Source: Cerina litoralis
Lineage (GTDB): Bacteria; Bacteroidota; Bacteroidia; Flavobacteriales; Flavobacteriaceae
Direction of reading: 5' to 3'
Assembly: GCA_022008415.1 (NCBI GenBank)
Contig: JAIRBC010000010.1
Location: 107,176-171,175, forward strand
Length of the DNA: 64,000 nt
The notes under the pieces are model-generated. The model was not told where the DNA came from. It ran no database searches and saw only the letters and a list, made by a program, of their open reading frames with translations. Shown one piece after another: positions 53,747 through 62,520 of the stretch. Made by a program: the position numbers and the translations under genes. Position 1 is the first letter of the stretch. Each line of letters begins with the position of its first letter.

Positions 53747-53973
53747 AGGGGCCTAGCTAATTTATAAGGTTGTATGGCAAGTTGCCAAAAAGTAAACCCT
53801 ACAAAATTAGAAGATTTTTGCCCTTAAATAAAATATATCGGAGGAAATCGCTCGTGCAAGATCGAGTTCGATCCAAAGTTCAATCCCTATATCTATCTGG
53901 ATCAAAGAAAATGCCAAGCGGAATTTCCAAGGTCAGAGCCATCGGGCAAATATGTATTCGATGTCCTTTTCGA

Positions 53974-54483
53974 TTACTCCAAAGCGTCCAATACCCTAGA
54001 AAAATCGTCCTCATTGGGCCAGGAGGCCTCGCTTACCCTTTGGTAAATACCCAAAATTCGATCCTTGAACTCGGGCAGCATACCATGGAGAGCGATATAA
54101 GGTACCGCCTCTGCGTACGAATTGTACATGCTCTTGTAAAATGCATAGGGCACATTCCTGTGTTCCGAAAATGTTTGGGCAACCTCCAAATTATAAAGCA
54201 TTATATCCGCTACCAATGGGGCGTGGACACCCAAGGTTAAAAACCGTTTGATATATTTCTGGGCAACGGACCGCCTCGCTTTGGGCCGCTTTCTTTTTAC
54301 CGGGAAATACTCGTTGAATATTTTGGCTTTGGCCTCTTGGACCAATTTATCCTCCTTGGGATTGAAGGCAAAATTATAGTATTCCCTAACCGCCGAAAAT
54401 CGTTCGTACAGTTCCATCAACTGGGTTTCCAAGGCCTCCTTATCTAGTTCGGACAAATATTTCTTAAGGGCTCTTTTGCTCAT
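53974..54483 (-). CDS. DUF6155-family protein
   Basis: All-helical cytosolic protein of 169 residues with no catalytic motif. The N-terminus SKRALKKYLSELDKEALETQLMELYERFSAVREYYNFAFNPKED is the conserved family signature and a basic patch (KRKRPKARR) sits near 62-70. Widespread in Bacteroidota with unknown function. It lies between the helicase and the DMT transporter on the same strand but with its own gap of over 200 bases to the next gene. Confidence 0.8.
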   Translation of the reverse strand: MSKRALKKYLSELDKEALETQLMELYERFSAVREYYNFAFNPKEDKLVQEAKAKIFNEYFPVKRKRPKARRSVAQKYIKRFLTLGVHAPLVADIMLYNLEVAQTFSEHRNVPYAFYKSMYNSYAEAVPYIALHGMLPEFKDRILGIYQRVSEASWPNEDDFSRVLDALE

Positions 54484-54532
54484 AGCAACATATTTTCAGT
54501 AGAAACGATTTTGGCAATATTTTACCCTTCAC

Positions 54533-55426
54533 CTATTTTTTCCTCGACACCAGGGAAACTCCAAATATGACCACCAATATGCCCATCATTTGGATACCTG
54601 AGATTTGTTCCTCCAAAAAGAAGTAGGCCAAAATTATGGTAGAAATAGGTCCCAAGCTACCAAAAATTGAAAAGGTAGAGGCTCCCAAGCGGGCAATCGC
54701 TGCCGAGACCAAAAAAGAGGGGATCAAAGTGGCAAAAATCGCCATAGCCACTGCCAACAGATACACCTCCTTTGGAAAGTGGAAAAAATTAAAATTGCCC
54801 ACAAAAACATAGTTTATTACAACACAAATGGTAGAGGCCATCATGGCGTAACAGGTAAAGTGCAATACCCCAAATTTAGGAATGAGCCACCCACTGCCCA
54901 CTAAATAAGCGGCATAGGTAAATGCACTCAGAAAAATTAGGAATCCGCCCCAAATCACCGAATCGCCCTCTACCCCTATCTCGTCCCAAAAAGTGACCAG
55001 CACCCCCAAATAGGTCACCGCAATGGCCATAAATTGGATCCGGGTAATCTTATTCCTAAAGATTAGCCACGACAGCAGTACGACCAAGGTAGGGTAAATA
55101 AAGAGAATGATGCGTTCCAACCCGGCCTTTAGGTACTGAAGTCCGATAAAATCGAAGAGGCTCGCCAAATAGTAGCCTAAAAATCCGAAGAAAAATATCC
55201 AACCAAATTCCTTTGCGCCTACTTCCCGGGTATACCTGGGCTTTTTCCAAAAGGCAATAAGCACGTAAAAAGGAAGCGCAAACACCATACGAAATAAGAG
55301 CAAGGTAACGGAATCTACCCCGTACCGGTATGCCAACTTTACCATAACGGCCTTTGAAGAAAACAAAAGAACACCCAAAATAGCAAACAGGACCCCCAAC
55401 CCTTTTGATGACAATGATCTTACCAT
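54533..55426 (-). CDS. DMT-superfamily (EamA) transporter
   Basis: Inner-membrane protein of 297 residues with ten predicted helices arranged as two EamA repeats (about 8-140 and 150-295), including GVLFAILGVLLFSSKAVMVKLAYRYG at the N-terminus and IFSIFGSLGPISTIILAYFFLEEQIS in the second repeat. EamA proteins export metabolites such as amino acids; the substrate here is unknown. The frame begins at ATG 55426 (MVRSLSSKGL). Confidence 0.88.
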   Translation of the reverse strand: MVRSLSSKGLGVLFAILGVLLFSSKAVMVKLAYRYGVDSVTLLLFRMVFALPFYVLIAFWKKPRYTREVGAKEFGWIFFFGFLGYYLASLFDFIGLQYLKAGLERIILFIYPTLVVLLSWLIFRNKITRIQFMAIAVTYLGVLVTFWDEIGVEGDSVIWGGFLIFLSAFTYAAYLVGSGWLIPKFGVLHFTCYAMMASTICVVINYVFVGNFNFFHFPKEVYLLAVAMAIFATLIPSFLVSAAIARLGASTFSIFGSLGPISTIILAYFFLEEQISGIQMMGILVVIFGVSLVSRKK

Positions 55427-55498
55427 CCCGTAAACGTAACTGCTATAAAATTAATAAGGCCGAGGAAAAATTTGGAAATTACGAGGGCCAAGCAAGTG

Positions 55499-55519
55499 GT
55501 TGATGGTCGATGGTCGATA
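55499..55519. repeat. Three-unit heptamer repeat
   Basis: GTTGATG, GTCGATG and GTCGATA follow at a 7-base step in the gap upstream of the DMT transporter gene. Confidence 0.5.
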
Positions 55520-55627
55520 AAAAACTTCTAAACCCATATACAAATAAGCCCATAAACTTTTGTCCCGTCATTGACTATTTTCAAAACGCGCTTAATGCAG
55601 TTGTCGGAACTTTTGGACGGACACTAA

Positions 55628-56101
55628 TTATTGTGGTTCGGGGGCAATATCATAAAGGGTACGGGCCCTTTTCGCCCACTCCATAACCTGATCTCTCTGG
55701 ACATCGGTCAAACGCGCTTCTTCGTGCAGCCATTTGTACTCTTTAAGGGGCATGTATCCTTTTTCGAGCATCTCCCCTATTTCCTCTAACTTGTGGTCCT
55801 TCTTTTTTTTGGAGTAGGTAGCCCATTCGGAATAGTTAAGTTCTTCCTTTCCATCGGCAACGTGAGCCGCCATCCAATAGGAAAGTGGGGCAATATTGTT
55901 GTACCACGGGTAATTTGTGTGGTTACTATGGCAGTCATAACAGGCCGCCTTTATGAGGGCCCGTACCTCTTGTGGTGGGTTGGTCTCCGCCAAAAAAGCC
56001 GCCGTATGGCCATCTTCCGCCAAATTCTTTTCCGGTCGGTAGAATTGCATGGCGATAAGGATGATCAATAGGGCCACTAGAATTTTTTTAACTATTTTCA
56101 T
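55628..56101 (-). CDS. Membrane-anchored haem-binding protein (CxxCH)
   Basis: Protein of 157 residues: one N-terminal membrane anchor or signal (about 5-20, KKILVALLIILIAMQF) and a haem_bd domain with Cys54, Cys57, His58 in CYDCHSNHTNYPWYNNIAPLSYWM. The second half (ARLTDVQRDQVMEWAKRARTLY) follows the usual pattern of this family, often found as a single protein or fused to other redox modules. Likely periplasmic electron carrier of unknown partner. Confidence 0.87.
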   Translation of the reverse strand: MKIVKKILVALLIILIAMQFYRPEKNLAEDGHTAAFLAETNPPQEVRALIKAACYDCHSNHTNYPWYNNIAPLSYWMAAHVADGKEELNYSEWATYSKKKKDHKLEEIGEMLEKGYMPLKEYKWLHEEARLTDVQRDQVMEWAKRARTLYDIAPEPQ

Positions 56102-56259
56102 ATGGTTAAATATTTTTAATTACTAGATAAAAAATTAATTAAAAGATTGAGAACATAGGTAACCGGTACGCTCTCTACTTAAAAATTTGTGAATTTTGAA
56201 CGAAGAAAACCCATGGCCACTTCGTCCTATGAAATTTTAGTCGCTAAAAATACAGATTT

Positions 56260-56829
56260 TTGGATAAATTATCACTTTACCCAATTTTAAATTATACCGA
56301 TTCTTCCCGGCAACGGCGAAGGGAGGCCTACCGTTGGATTACCCAAAATCCCAACGCACTGTTGCCGTTGATGGAAATAGCCTTTTTAATAGATGATCCC
56401 ATTTCCTGCAAGGCTTGTTGGGTATTGGAAGCCACCGTTAAAGAAAACCCGATAGTTCTGAAACCCCACATTGTTTATTTTACCGAAAACATAGGCTCGG
56501 TACATTTGGATTCGGCCGTACGGCCGATCGCCAAAATATGTGAAATATTGATGGGTAATTACTTCTCCCAAAAGAAAAATGAAATACAGACCACACTTTC
56601 CGAAAGGGATCTGGAATTGATTGCAACGGCTTGTTTTGATTGGCTCATCGGTCCACATAAAGTAGCTGCCCAAGCTTATTCCATGACCAGCCTCTTTCTC
56701 TTGGGCAAAAAATTTGATTGGATACACCCCCAATTGAAGTCGGTTCTTCAAAATAACTACACCCGAGGTAGCGCCGCCTATAAGGCAAGGGCGCGAATGA
56801 TATTGAAGAGGTTGAGCCGGACCGAATGA
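56260..56829 (+). CDS. Helical (HEAT-like) conserved flavobacterial protein
   Basis: Cytosolic all-helical protein of 189 residues with motifs WVLEATVKENP, HLDSAVRPIAKICE, CFDWLIGPHKVAAQAYSMTSLFLLG and GSAAYKARARMILK. I recognise the family; it is sometimes labelled adenylosuccinate lyase in databases because it lies beside purB in relatives, but it has no lyase motif, and purB is not here. The start is TTG at 56260: an in-frame TAA lies 15 bases upstream with no ATG between, and MDKLSLYPILNYTDSSR matches the family start. Confidence 0.75.
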   Translation: MDKLSLYPILNYTDSSRQRRREAYRWITQNPNALLPLMEIAFLIDDPISCKACWVLEATVKENPIVLKPHIVYFTENIGSVHLDSAVRPIAKICEILMGNYFSQKKNEIQTTLSERDLELIATACFDWLIGPHKVAAQAYSMTSLFLLGKKFDWIHPQLKSVLQNNYTRGSAAYKARARMILKRLSRTE

Positions 56830-57073
56830 AATTGATTATCTTATAGCCAAGGGGTCTTAAACCCTAGTAAGGTTACCTAAGGTCTTCAAAGAAATCTCCT
56901 TTTTTATATCAATTTGTGCACGGCGCGCCACAACAAACCAATTTATAAATGTATGGTTTATGTAATATTATTTAATATGCTGATTATATGACTATTGAAT
57001 GTCTTCCTACAAAATTAAAAATCGATGTTTTTTATTCAATTTTGGAAGGTTATCCGATAAAATACCACGGACA

Positions 57074-57104
57074 GGGAATCGTGGACTTACGGTCCGCGTA
57101 TCCC
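57074..57104. repeat. Imperfect 13-bp inverted repeat
   Basis: GGGAATCGTGGAC (57074-57086) faces GTCCGCGTATCCC (57092-57104); ten of thirteen positions pair, in a GC-rich island. Could be a transcript hairpin. Confidence 0.4.
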
Positions 57105-57318
57105 GGTGAGCTGTGCTCGAACGTCCGTCCGACGAGGTCATTATGACCAGGCATGTGAAGGTGAAGGTGAAATTTAGTTTAGTTGCTTTTCAATCGCGCT
57201 GTGATTCAAGGTTTAAAATACGTTATTTCTGCTGACTGCCTTCCCTCCCGGGAAAAGGAATAAATCCCGAAATTTAATAATACTTTTTTGATCCTTCATT
57301 TCACTATCTTTAGGGTGT

Positions 57319-57338
57319 GAACTGGTTGAAACCAGTTC
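57319..57338. promoter_or_regulatory. Operator-like palindrome upstream of the pyridoxamine-oxidase-like gene
   Basis: Perfect 9-bp arms GAACTGGTT / AACCAGTTC around a 2-base centre, 21 bases before the ATG at 57360 and just after a -7-like TATCTTTA (57305-57312). The position over the likely transcript start suits repression. Confidence 0.5.
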
Positions 57339-57359
57339 GGTTATAAAAACCAAAACGGA

Positions 57360-57905
57360 ATGACACTTTCACTATTTAAGGAGATAAAGAAGGAATTGAC
57401 CGATGGCGTCTCACAAAACGGCCATCCGTTTCGTTACGGAACCTTGGCCACGGTGGGAGTGGATAGTATTGCCAGATTGAGGACCGTTGTCATAAGAGGC
57501 GTATCCGAAGAACTCAATATTACCTTTTACACCGACCGACGCTCCAAGAAGGTCACCCATATTAAGGAAAACAAAAAAGTTAGCCTCCTCCTTTTCAATC
57601 CGGATAAAATGATGCAAGTAAAAATAGAGGGGGTGGCCCGTATACATGCGGACACCGTGTCTTTAAACGAAATTTGGGAGCGCCTATCGGGAGAAGCCAA
57701 AAAAGACTACACCACGGTACGACCCCCTGGAAGCAGCCTTAAAAGTCCCGAAATGGTGCAGTATCTTACAGAAGGAAACTATTTTTGCGCAATCGATATC
57801 CATCCGTATAAAATAGAATGCCTAAAACTGGACAAGCCACTCTGCCAAAAGATCCGTTTTTCCAAATCGATCCATGGGTGGGAAGGCGAGTTTTTGGTAC
57901 CTTAA
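57360..57905 (+). CDS. Pyridoxamine 5'-phosphate oxidase-family (split-barrel FMN) protein
   Basis: Protein of 181 residues with a split-barrel flavin fold: RYGTLATVGVDSIARLRTVVIRGV (substrate/FMN strand), FYTDRRSKKVTHIKENKKVSLLLFNP, and a C-terminal part typical of the Zn-less 'pyridoxamine 5'-phosphate oxidase family' group. Flavin binding is likely, but PNP oxidase activity is doubtful because the classical C-terminal R-L-x-P motif is absent. A strong palindrome precedes it. Converges with bshC. Confidence 0.82.
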   Translation: MTLSLFKEIKKELTDGVSQNGHPFRYGTLATVGVDSIARLRTVVIRGVSEELNITFYTDRRSKKVTHIKENKKVSLLLFNPDKMMQVKIEGVARIHADTVSLNEIWERLSGEAKKDYTTVRPPGSSLKSPEMVQYLTEGNYFCAIDIHPYKIECLKLDKPLCQKIRFSKSIHGWEGEFLVP

Positions 57906-57970
57906 CAGGTGTTGGGTCTGTCAATTTCCTAGGATCGCCACCTCTGCGGTCTCTCAATACCCATCGCTCC

Positions 57971-59581
57971 TTATTCCATTTGAATAATTGTAAAATCGCC
58001 CGATAATGGCTTTAGTGCCTGCAGCAGTTTAGGTACCAGCTCCTTTCCGTATTCTAGGTAAAGTTCCGAAAAATTGAGATTTCGTTCTTGTAGGCTATGG
58101 TCCGGGAAGAGTTCGTCCTGCAGTGCCGTTAACCGCAACACCTGGTCCCTCAATTTCCTTTTTTGCGCTTTTAAAAGCCGATGCTCCAAATGGTCCAACC
58201 CTTTCAATTGCTTTACTTCCTGCGCCTTTACCGCCCCCAGAAAGGATTTATCGGTCTGCTCCGCCAATTGGTACAGGTCCTTGAACTGCTCTTCCAAAAA
58301 TTTCTTTTGAGGGGAAAAATCGATGTTAATATTCGAAATTTCCCTGATTTTTTTATTTATTAGGGCGCTTTGCCCCAGAAAGAGGCTGGATACCTCTAGG
58401 CTCATTCGGTCTAATTTATTCCGCTGCTTTGCCGATACGACAAGAGCAGAATTTCGGAGCAACAAGACGGGAAACGGAATCTGAACCTCCTTAAAAAAGG
58501 ATTTTAACTGCAACCAATAAGCGAGCTCCCCACCGCCACCTATGTAACAAAGATTGGGCAGGATCACTTCCTGATACAAGGGACGACAGATAACGTTGGG
58601 CGAAAAACGTTCTGGGGACTCGTTCAGCTCCTTTACTATTTCCTCGTTAGAAAACTCTAATTGGGTGTTGTTTATATAAAACCTTCCATCCTTCCTTATG
58701 ATCCTTTCCCGGAGGCCCTCTATCAGATAAAAGTAATTGATCTCCCTAGGGTTCACTTGGATTCCGTAGTTTTTTGGGATTTCTTGCAGCTGATCAATGG
58801 TTTCGGAAACCTTTTTAAAGGATAGCTCCTCCAAAAGATCTCTTTTTACGTAGGGCACCATCAACTTTTTAAGCTCCCTCTCGTCCCCATCGAGAATTAC
58901 AAGTCCGTACTCACCAAAAAGGGCATTGGCCAAATAGCGGGTAGCATCGGTCAAATTGCCATGTTCCAAATAGGCACTTTTAAAAAGCCCCTTCAATGTT
59001 TCCGCATTCTGCCCTCCCCCGATTTCTTGGGAAAACGTTTCGAACAAAATATCCAGTCCGGTCGTTGCCAATTTGCCTACGGCGCCTTCTTTGCGCCCAG
59101 CGGGGTTCCATCTTAGCTTTTTCCCCCTAAAATTAAAATAATTGATCTCTTCAAAATCATGGTCCTCTGTCGCCATCCAATAGACCGGTACAAATTGAAA
59201 GTCCGGATAGGCAATGTTTAATTTCCTGGTTAAGTTAATCGCTGTAATTATCTTATATAGAAAGTATAAGGGTCCGGTAAAAAGATTAAGCTGGTGTCCC
59301 GTAGTTACGGTAAATGCGGTATTGTTTATAAGATGGGAAATATTGTTTTTGGTGGCTCCCGACATCCGAAAATCTCCGTATTGTCGCCTTAGGACTTTAC
59401 CCAGGACTTCTCTGTTTTCCTTTGGGAAGCCGGACCGTTTTTCCATCAATTGTTCCTTAAATCCCTCCAAATCGGGGTACCTGCCAAAATAGGGCTTAAC
59501 CTCCTTATCCCCTTCAATATAGTCACAGATCAGTTCGGAAAAATATCCTGTTTTTCTAAAGGGGATTGCATCGATCTTCAT
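57971..59581 (-). CDS. bshC: BshC, bacillithiol biosynthesis cysteine-adding enzyme
   Basis: Last enzyme of bacillithiol synthesis: adds cysteine to glucosaminyl-malate. It has 536 residues, usual for the family. Recognisable: TVTTGHQLNLFTGPLYFLYKIITAINL, VPVYWMATEDHDFEEINYF (the Rossmann-like nucleotidyltransferase-type site), SLYQEVILPNLCYIGGGGELAYWLQLK and a long C-terminal coiled coil (about 400-500). Its presence implies that this bacterium makes bacillithiol or a related thiol; bshA and bshB are not in this window. A promoter lies just upstream. Confidence 0.93.
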   Translation of the reverse strand: MKIDAIPFRKTGYFSELICDYIEGDKEVKPYFGRYPDLEGFKEQLMEKRSGFPKENREVLGKVLRRQYGDFRMSGATKNNISHLINNTAFTVTTGHQLNLFTGPLYFLYKIITAINLTRKLNIAYPDFQFVPVYWMATEDHDFEEINYFNFRGKKLRWNPAGRKEGAVGKLATTGLDILFETFSQEIGGGQNAETLKGLFKSAYLEHGNLTDATRYLANALFGEYGLVILDGDERELKKLMVPYVKRDLLEELSFKKVSETIDQLQEIPKNYGIQVNPREINYFYLIEGLRERIIRKDGRFYINNTQLEFSNEEIVKELNESPERFSPNVICRPLYQEVILPNLCYIGGGGELAYWLQLKSFFKEVQIPFPVLLLRNSALVVSAKQRNKLDRMSLEVSSLFLGQSALINKKIREISNINIDFSPQKKFLEEQFKDLYQLAEQTDKSFLGAVKAQEVKQLKGLDHLEHRLLKAQKRKLRDQVLRLTALQDELFPDHSLQERNLNFSELYLEYGKELVPKLLQALKPLSGDFTIIQME

Positions 59582-59623
59582 AGAGAACCGGTTTAAGCGA
59601 GTTCAGAAATAAATAAAGTAGGC

Positions 59624-59653
59624 CAAAGATATAATAAAATATTCTTGGTGCAG
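59624..59653 (-). promoter_or_regulatory. bshC: Promoter for bshC
   Basis: On the minus strand: CTG (59653-59651; one base off TTG), 19-base spacer, TATCTTTG (59631-59624), a perfect TAnnTTTG, 42 bases before the ATG. Confidence 0.45.
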
Positions 59654-59705
59654 CCTATCTTTAGACCGAGCGATGGGTCGCGTTATGCCGTTGGCCAAAA
59701 GCTGC

Positions 59706-59726
59706 AAGGGTCAAGGGCCAAGGTTC
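59706..59726. repeat. Three-unit heptamer repeat
   Basis: AAGGGTC, AAGGGCC and AAGGTTC at a 7-base step. Confidence 0.5.
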
Positions 59727-59814
59727 TAGTTGTGCGTTGGGGAGAAGTGAACCACAGGTAAGGAATTCAGAATTGCGGATATCACCAAACCAATATCCAG
59801 TTAAACTCCAAATC

Positions 59815-59842
59815 CCCTTAACCCTTAACCCATACCCCTTAA
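59815..59842. repeat. Four-unit heptamer repeat
   Basis: CCCTTAA three times and CCCATAC once, in perfect 7-base register, upstream of the M14 gene. Confidence 0.6.
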
Positions 59843-59919
59843 AAAAGTACCGCTGACACCAAAGAATAACCGTTCACCTATTAAATTTACATCCGAAGCA
59901 AATTATCGGTATTTATCCT

Positions 59920-59927
59920 TAGCTTTG
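59920..59927 (+). promoter_or_regulatory. Putative -7 promoter box for the M14 peptidase
   Basis: TAGCTTTG is a perfect TAnnTTTG, 50 bases before the ATG at 59978; no clear TTG at -33. Confidence 0.35.
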
Positions 59928-59977
59928 AGTCTTTGCCTGCGTATTTCTAATATAGGTGGGCATTTAAAACGGTAAAA

Positions 59978-62434
59978 ATGAGGCACCTACTACTCGCTTT
60001 CTTCCTAGTACAGGCTTTGTTTTCTTTTTCGCAGGAAATAAAATCGCCTTCTGAATTCTTGGGATATGGATTGGGAACGCAGTTTACCCGTTACCATCAA
60101 GTTATTGATTACTACCGATATCTCTCGCAAGTGGCATCCGATCGCGTACAACTAGAAGCGTACGGCAAGACGTACGAACAACGGCCTTTGGTCATTGCGG
60201 TCGTTACTTCGGCAAACAATATGCAACACCTGGAAGAAATCCGTCGGGAACATCTTCCAAAAATCAATAAAAATACGACTGCCGAAAATGGTTCCAACGC
60301 CATTGTTTGGTTAAGCTATAACGTTCACGGCAACGAAAGTTCGGGTACCGAAGCCTCCATGCAGACCATATACGAGCTCTTGGTACATAAATCGGAGTAT
60401 TTGGACAATACGGTGGTAATCATAGATCCCTGCCTTAACCCGGACGGACGGGAGCGGTACGTAAACTGGTACTATCAGTTTCGGAACACACCCAATATTA
60501 TGGATCCCAACAGCAAAGAGCATCACGAAGGATGGTTGAGTGGCCGCACCAACCATTATATGTTTGATCTAAATCGCGATTGGGCATGGGCCACGCAAGC
60601 AGAGACCCAACAACGACTTAAAGTATACAATAGTTGGCTGCCCCATGTACATGCGGACTTTCACGAGCAAGGGGTGGACAAGGCCTACTATTTTGCACCT
60701 GCCGCCGAGCCTTTCCATGAAGTAATTACCGATTTTCAACGAGAATTTCAGGCCATAACGGCAACGAACCACGCTAAGTATTTTGACACCAACGGTTGGC
60801 CCTATTTTACCCAAGAGGTCTTTGATCTGTTCTACCCGAGCTATGGGGACACCTACCCAACGTACAACGGGAGTATCGGCATGACCTACGAGCAAGGGGG
60901 CAGTGGCCATGCCGGCCTTGGCGTTCTGCGTACCAATGGGGACACTTTAACGCTCAAAGAAAGAATTGCCCACCATTTGGTTACCGGGCTTTCTACCGTT
61001 GAAGTAGCCTCGAAAAATTCTGAACGCCTGAACAAGGAGTTCGAAAAATTCTATCAACCCAAAAATTACACCTATAAGAGTTACCTCCTGAACGGAAATC
61101 CGGATAAAATTGAAGCCTTGACCCAATTATTGGACAGACACGAGATTGGTTACGGATGGGGCAAGGAAGGTATCGAGGAAGGTTTTGATTATAACACCAG
61201 CAAACAAGGCCATATGGCCACCAGTTCCCAGACGCTGATAGTCAATTCAAATCAGACCAAGGGGACCCTGGTAAAAGTACTGTTTGAACCACGTGCGAAG
61301 CTCAGCGATTCCCTTACGTACGACATCACCGCTTGGTCCCTACCCTATGCTTACGGACTCGATGCATTGGCTTGCGAAAAACTGGTTCCAGAAAAAATGG
61401 CTAAAAATACAAAAACGGGCCGCCGCCCCCTAAACCCGGATGCCCATGCCTTTGTGACCGAATGGAAAAGTATAAAGGATGCACGGTTTCTGACCGACCT
61501 ATTGAAAAGGAACATCAGGGTCCGACTTGCTTCGAAATCCTTTAAAATGAACGGAGAACATTTTGGTCCTGGCAGTTTGATCATTTCCAGATCCGACAAC
61601 GCCCACAATCCCGATTTTCTGATCACGTTGGACAAGATGGCCAAAAAAAACGAGGTCTCTCCCAAGCCAATGACCGATCCGGAAGGCAATGGGCAAGTCT
61701 TAAAAATAGATGAAACCAAGGGAATCCATGATATTCGTATTGCGGTGTTATCGGGAGCACCTACGGACCCTCTGGCCTTTGGGGAGGTATGGCATTTTTT
61801 TGAGCAGCAATTGCATTATCCCATAACCGTACTCAACAGCGATTATTTTAGATGGGTAGACCTTTCCCTGTACGATGTACTAATACTCCCAGATGGCGAC
61901 TACGGTAATTTTTTTAATAAAGAACAGATGAAGTACTTAAAAAAATGGATGCAGACCGGAGGTAAGACCATTGCGATGGGAGGTGCCATTAAAGCCATTA
62001 GCCGAGAAAAGGACTTTGGCATAACTCCCATTATAGAAAGAAAGGGACAAGAGGGCAACCGCACTTATGGCCGTAGTGAAAGGGACGAGATAAAGGATGA
62101 GATTACAGGCGCCATTTTTAAAACCAAGGTAGACAATTTACAGCCACTTGCCTATGGGTACGGAGATACTTATTTTTCCTTAAAACTGGGCAATGATGCC
62201 TATCCCTATCTAAAAGAGGGCAACGTGGCCTATATAAATAAAAGAGAGGCGGAGCCCGTATCTGGCTTTGCGGGCAGTGAAGCGAGAAAAAGGATGGAAC
62301 GAACCTTGGTCTTTGGCGTGGAAAGATATGGCAAAGGCAATATTGTGTATATGGTAGACGACCCCTTATTCCGCGGATTTTGGATAAATGGTCAGCTCTT
62401 GTTCGCAAACGCCCTTTTTATGGTGGGGGAATGA
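59978..62434 (+). CDS. M14-family zinc carboxypeptidase-like protein, exported
   Basis: Protein of 818 residues with a signal peptide (MRHLLLAFFLVQALFSFSQ). The M14 zinc site begins with His117 and Glu120 in HGNESSGTEA; the third ligand is probably the histidine in HVHADFHEQG near residue 230. A conserved RDWAWATQAETQQRL segment sits between them. The catalytic domain ends near 360. The remaining 450 residues include a glutamine-amidotransferase-like fold (DIRIAVLSGAPTDPLAFGEVWHFFEQQL ... YDVLILPDGDYGNF) of unclear role. Related flavobacterial proteins are usually annotated zinc carboxypeptidase. Confidence 0.87.
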   Translation: MRHLLLAFFLVQALFSFSQEIKSPSEFLGYGLGTQFTRYHQVIDYYRYLSQVASDRVQLEAYGKTYEQRPLVIAVVTSANNMQHLEEIRREHLPKINKNTTAENGSNAIVWLSYNVHGNESSGTEASMQTIYELLVHKSEYLDNTVVIIDPCLNPDGRERYVNWYYQFRNTPNIMDPNSKEHHEGWLSGRTNHYMFDLNRDWAWATQAETQQRLKVYNSWLPHVHADFHEQGVDKAYYFAPAAEPFHEVITDFQREFQAITATNHAKYFDTNGWPYFTQEVFDLFYPSYGDTYPTYNGSIGMTYEQGGSGHAGLGVLRTNGDTLTLKERIAHHLVTGLSTVEVASKNSERLNKEFEKFYQPKNYTYKSYLLNGNPDKIEALTQLLDRHEIGYGWGKEGIEEGFDYNTSKQGHMATSSQTLIVNSNQTKGTLVKVLFEPRAKLSDSLTYDITAWSLPYAYGLDALACEKLVPEKMAKNTKTGRRPLNPDAHAFVTEWKSIKDARFLTDLLKRNIRVRLASKSFKMNGEHFGPGSLIISRSDNAHNPDFLITLDKMAKKNEVSPKPMTDPEGNGQVLKIDETKGIHDIRIAVLSGAPTDPLAFGEVWHFFEQQLHYPITVLNSDYFRWVDLSLYDVLILPDGDYGNFFNKEQMKYLKKWMQTGGKTIAMGGAIKAISREKDFGITPIIERKGQEGNRTYGRSERDEIKDEITGAIFKTKVDNLQPLAYGYGDTYFSLKLGNDAYPYLKEGNVAYINKREAEPVSGFAGSEARKRMERTLVFGVERYGKGNIVYMVDDPLFRGFWINGQLLFANALFMVGE

Positions 62435-62451
62435 ACCTATGAGTAACCGTA

Positions 62452-62514
62452 AAGTACGAGGTACGAAATACGAAGTGCGAAGTACAAAATACAAAATACG
62501 TAGTATAAAGTAGG
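62452..62514. repeat. Nine-unit heptamer-period array after the M14 gene
   Basis: Exactly 63 bases made of nine 7-base units with consensus ARATACG (for example AAGTACG, AAATACG, AAATACA), starting 17 bases after the stop codon. This is the clearest such array in the window: every unit is in register with no insertion. Confidence 0.75.
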
Positions 62515-62520
62515 CTTATA

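Larger units (their letters stand above)
56830..57359. other. 530-base intergenic stretch
   Basis: AT-rich start, then a GC-rich island at about 57060-57150 holding an imperfect hairpin (57074-57104), a triple GTGAAG repeat (57154-57171) and a palindrome next to the downstream gene (57319-57338). No coding frame was found. Confidence 0.45.
59582..59977. other. 396-base intergenic stretch between divergent bshC and the M14 gene
   Basis: It contains promoters for both genes, AACCGGTT (59586-59593) in the bshC leader, and two heptamer repeats (59706-59726, 59815-59842). Nothing codes for protein. Confidence 0.5.

Noticed and set aside
52178..62514. The short repeat arrays as CRISPR
   Set aside because: Units are 7 bases with no spacers and no cas genes are present; they cannot be CRISPR arrays.
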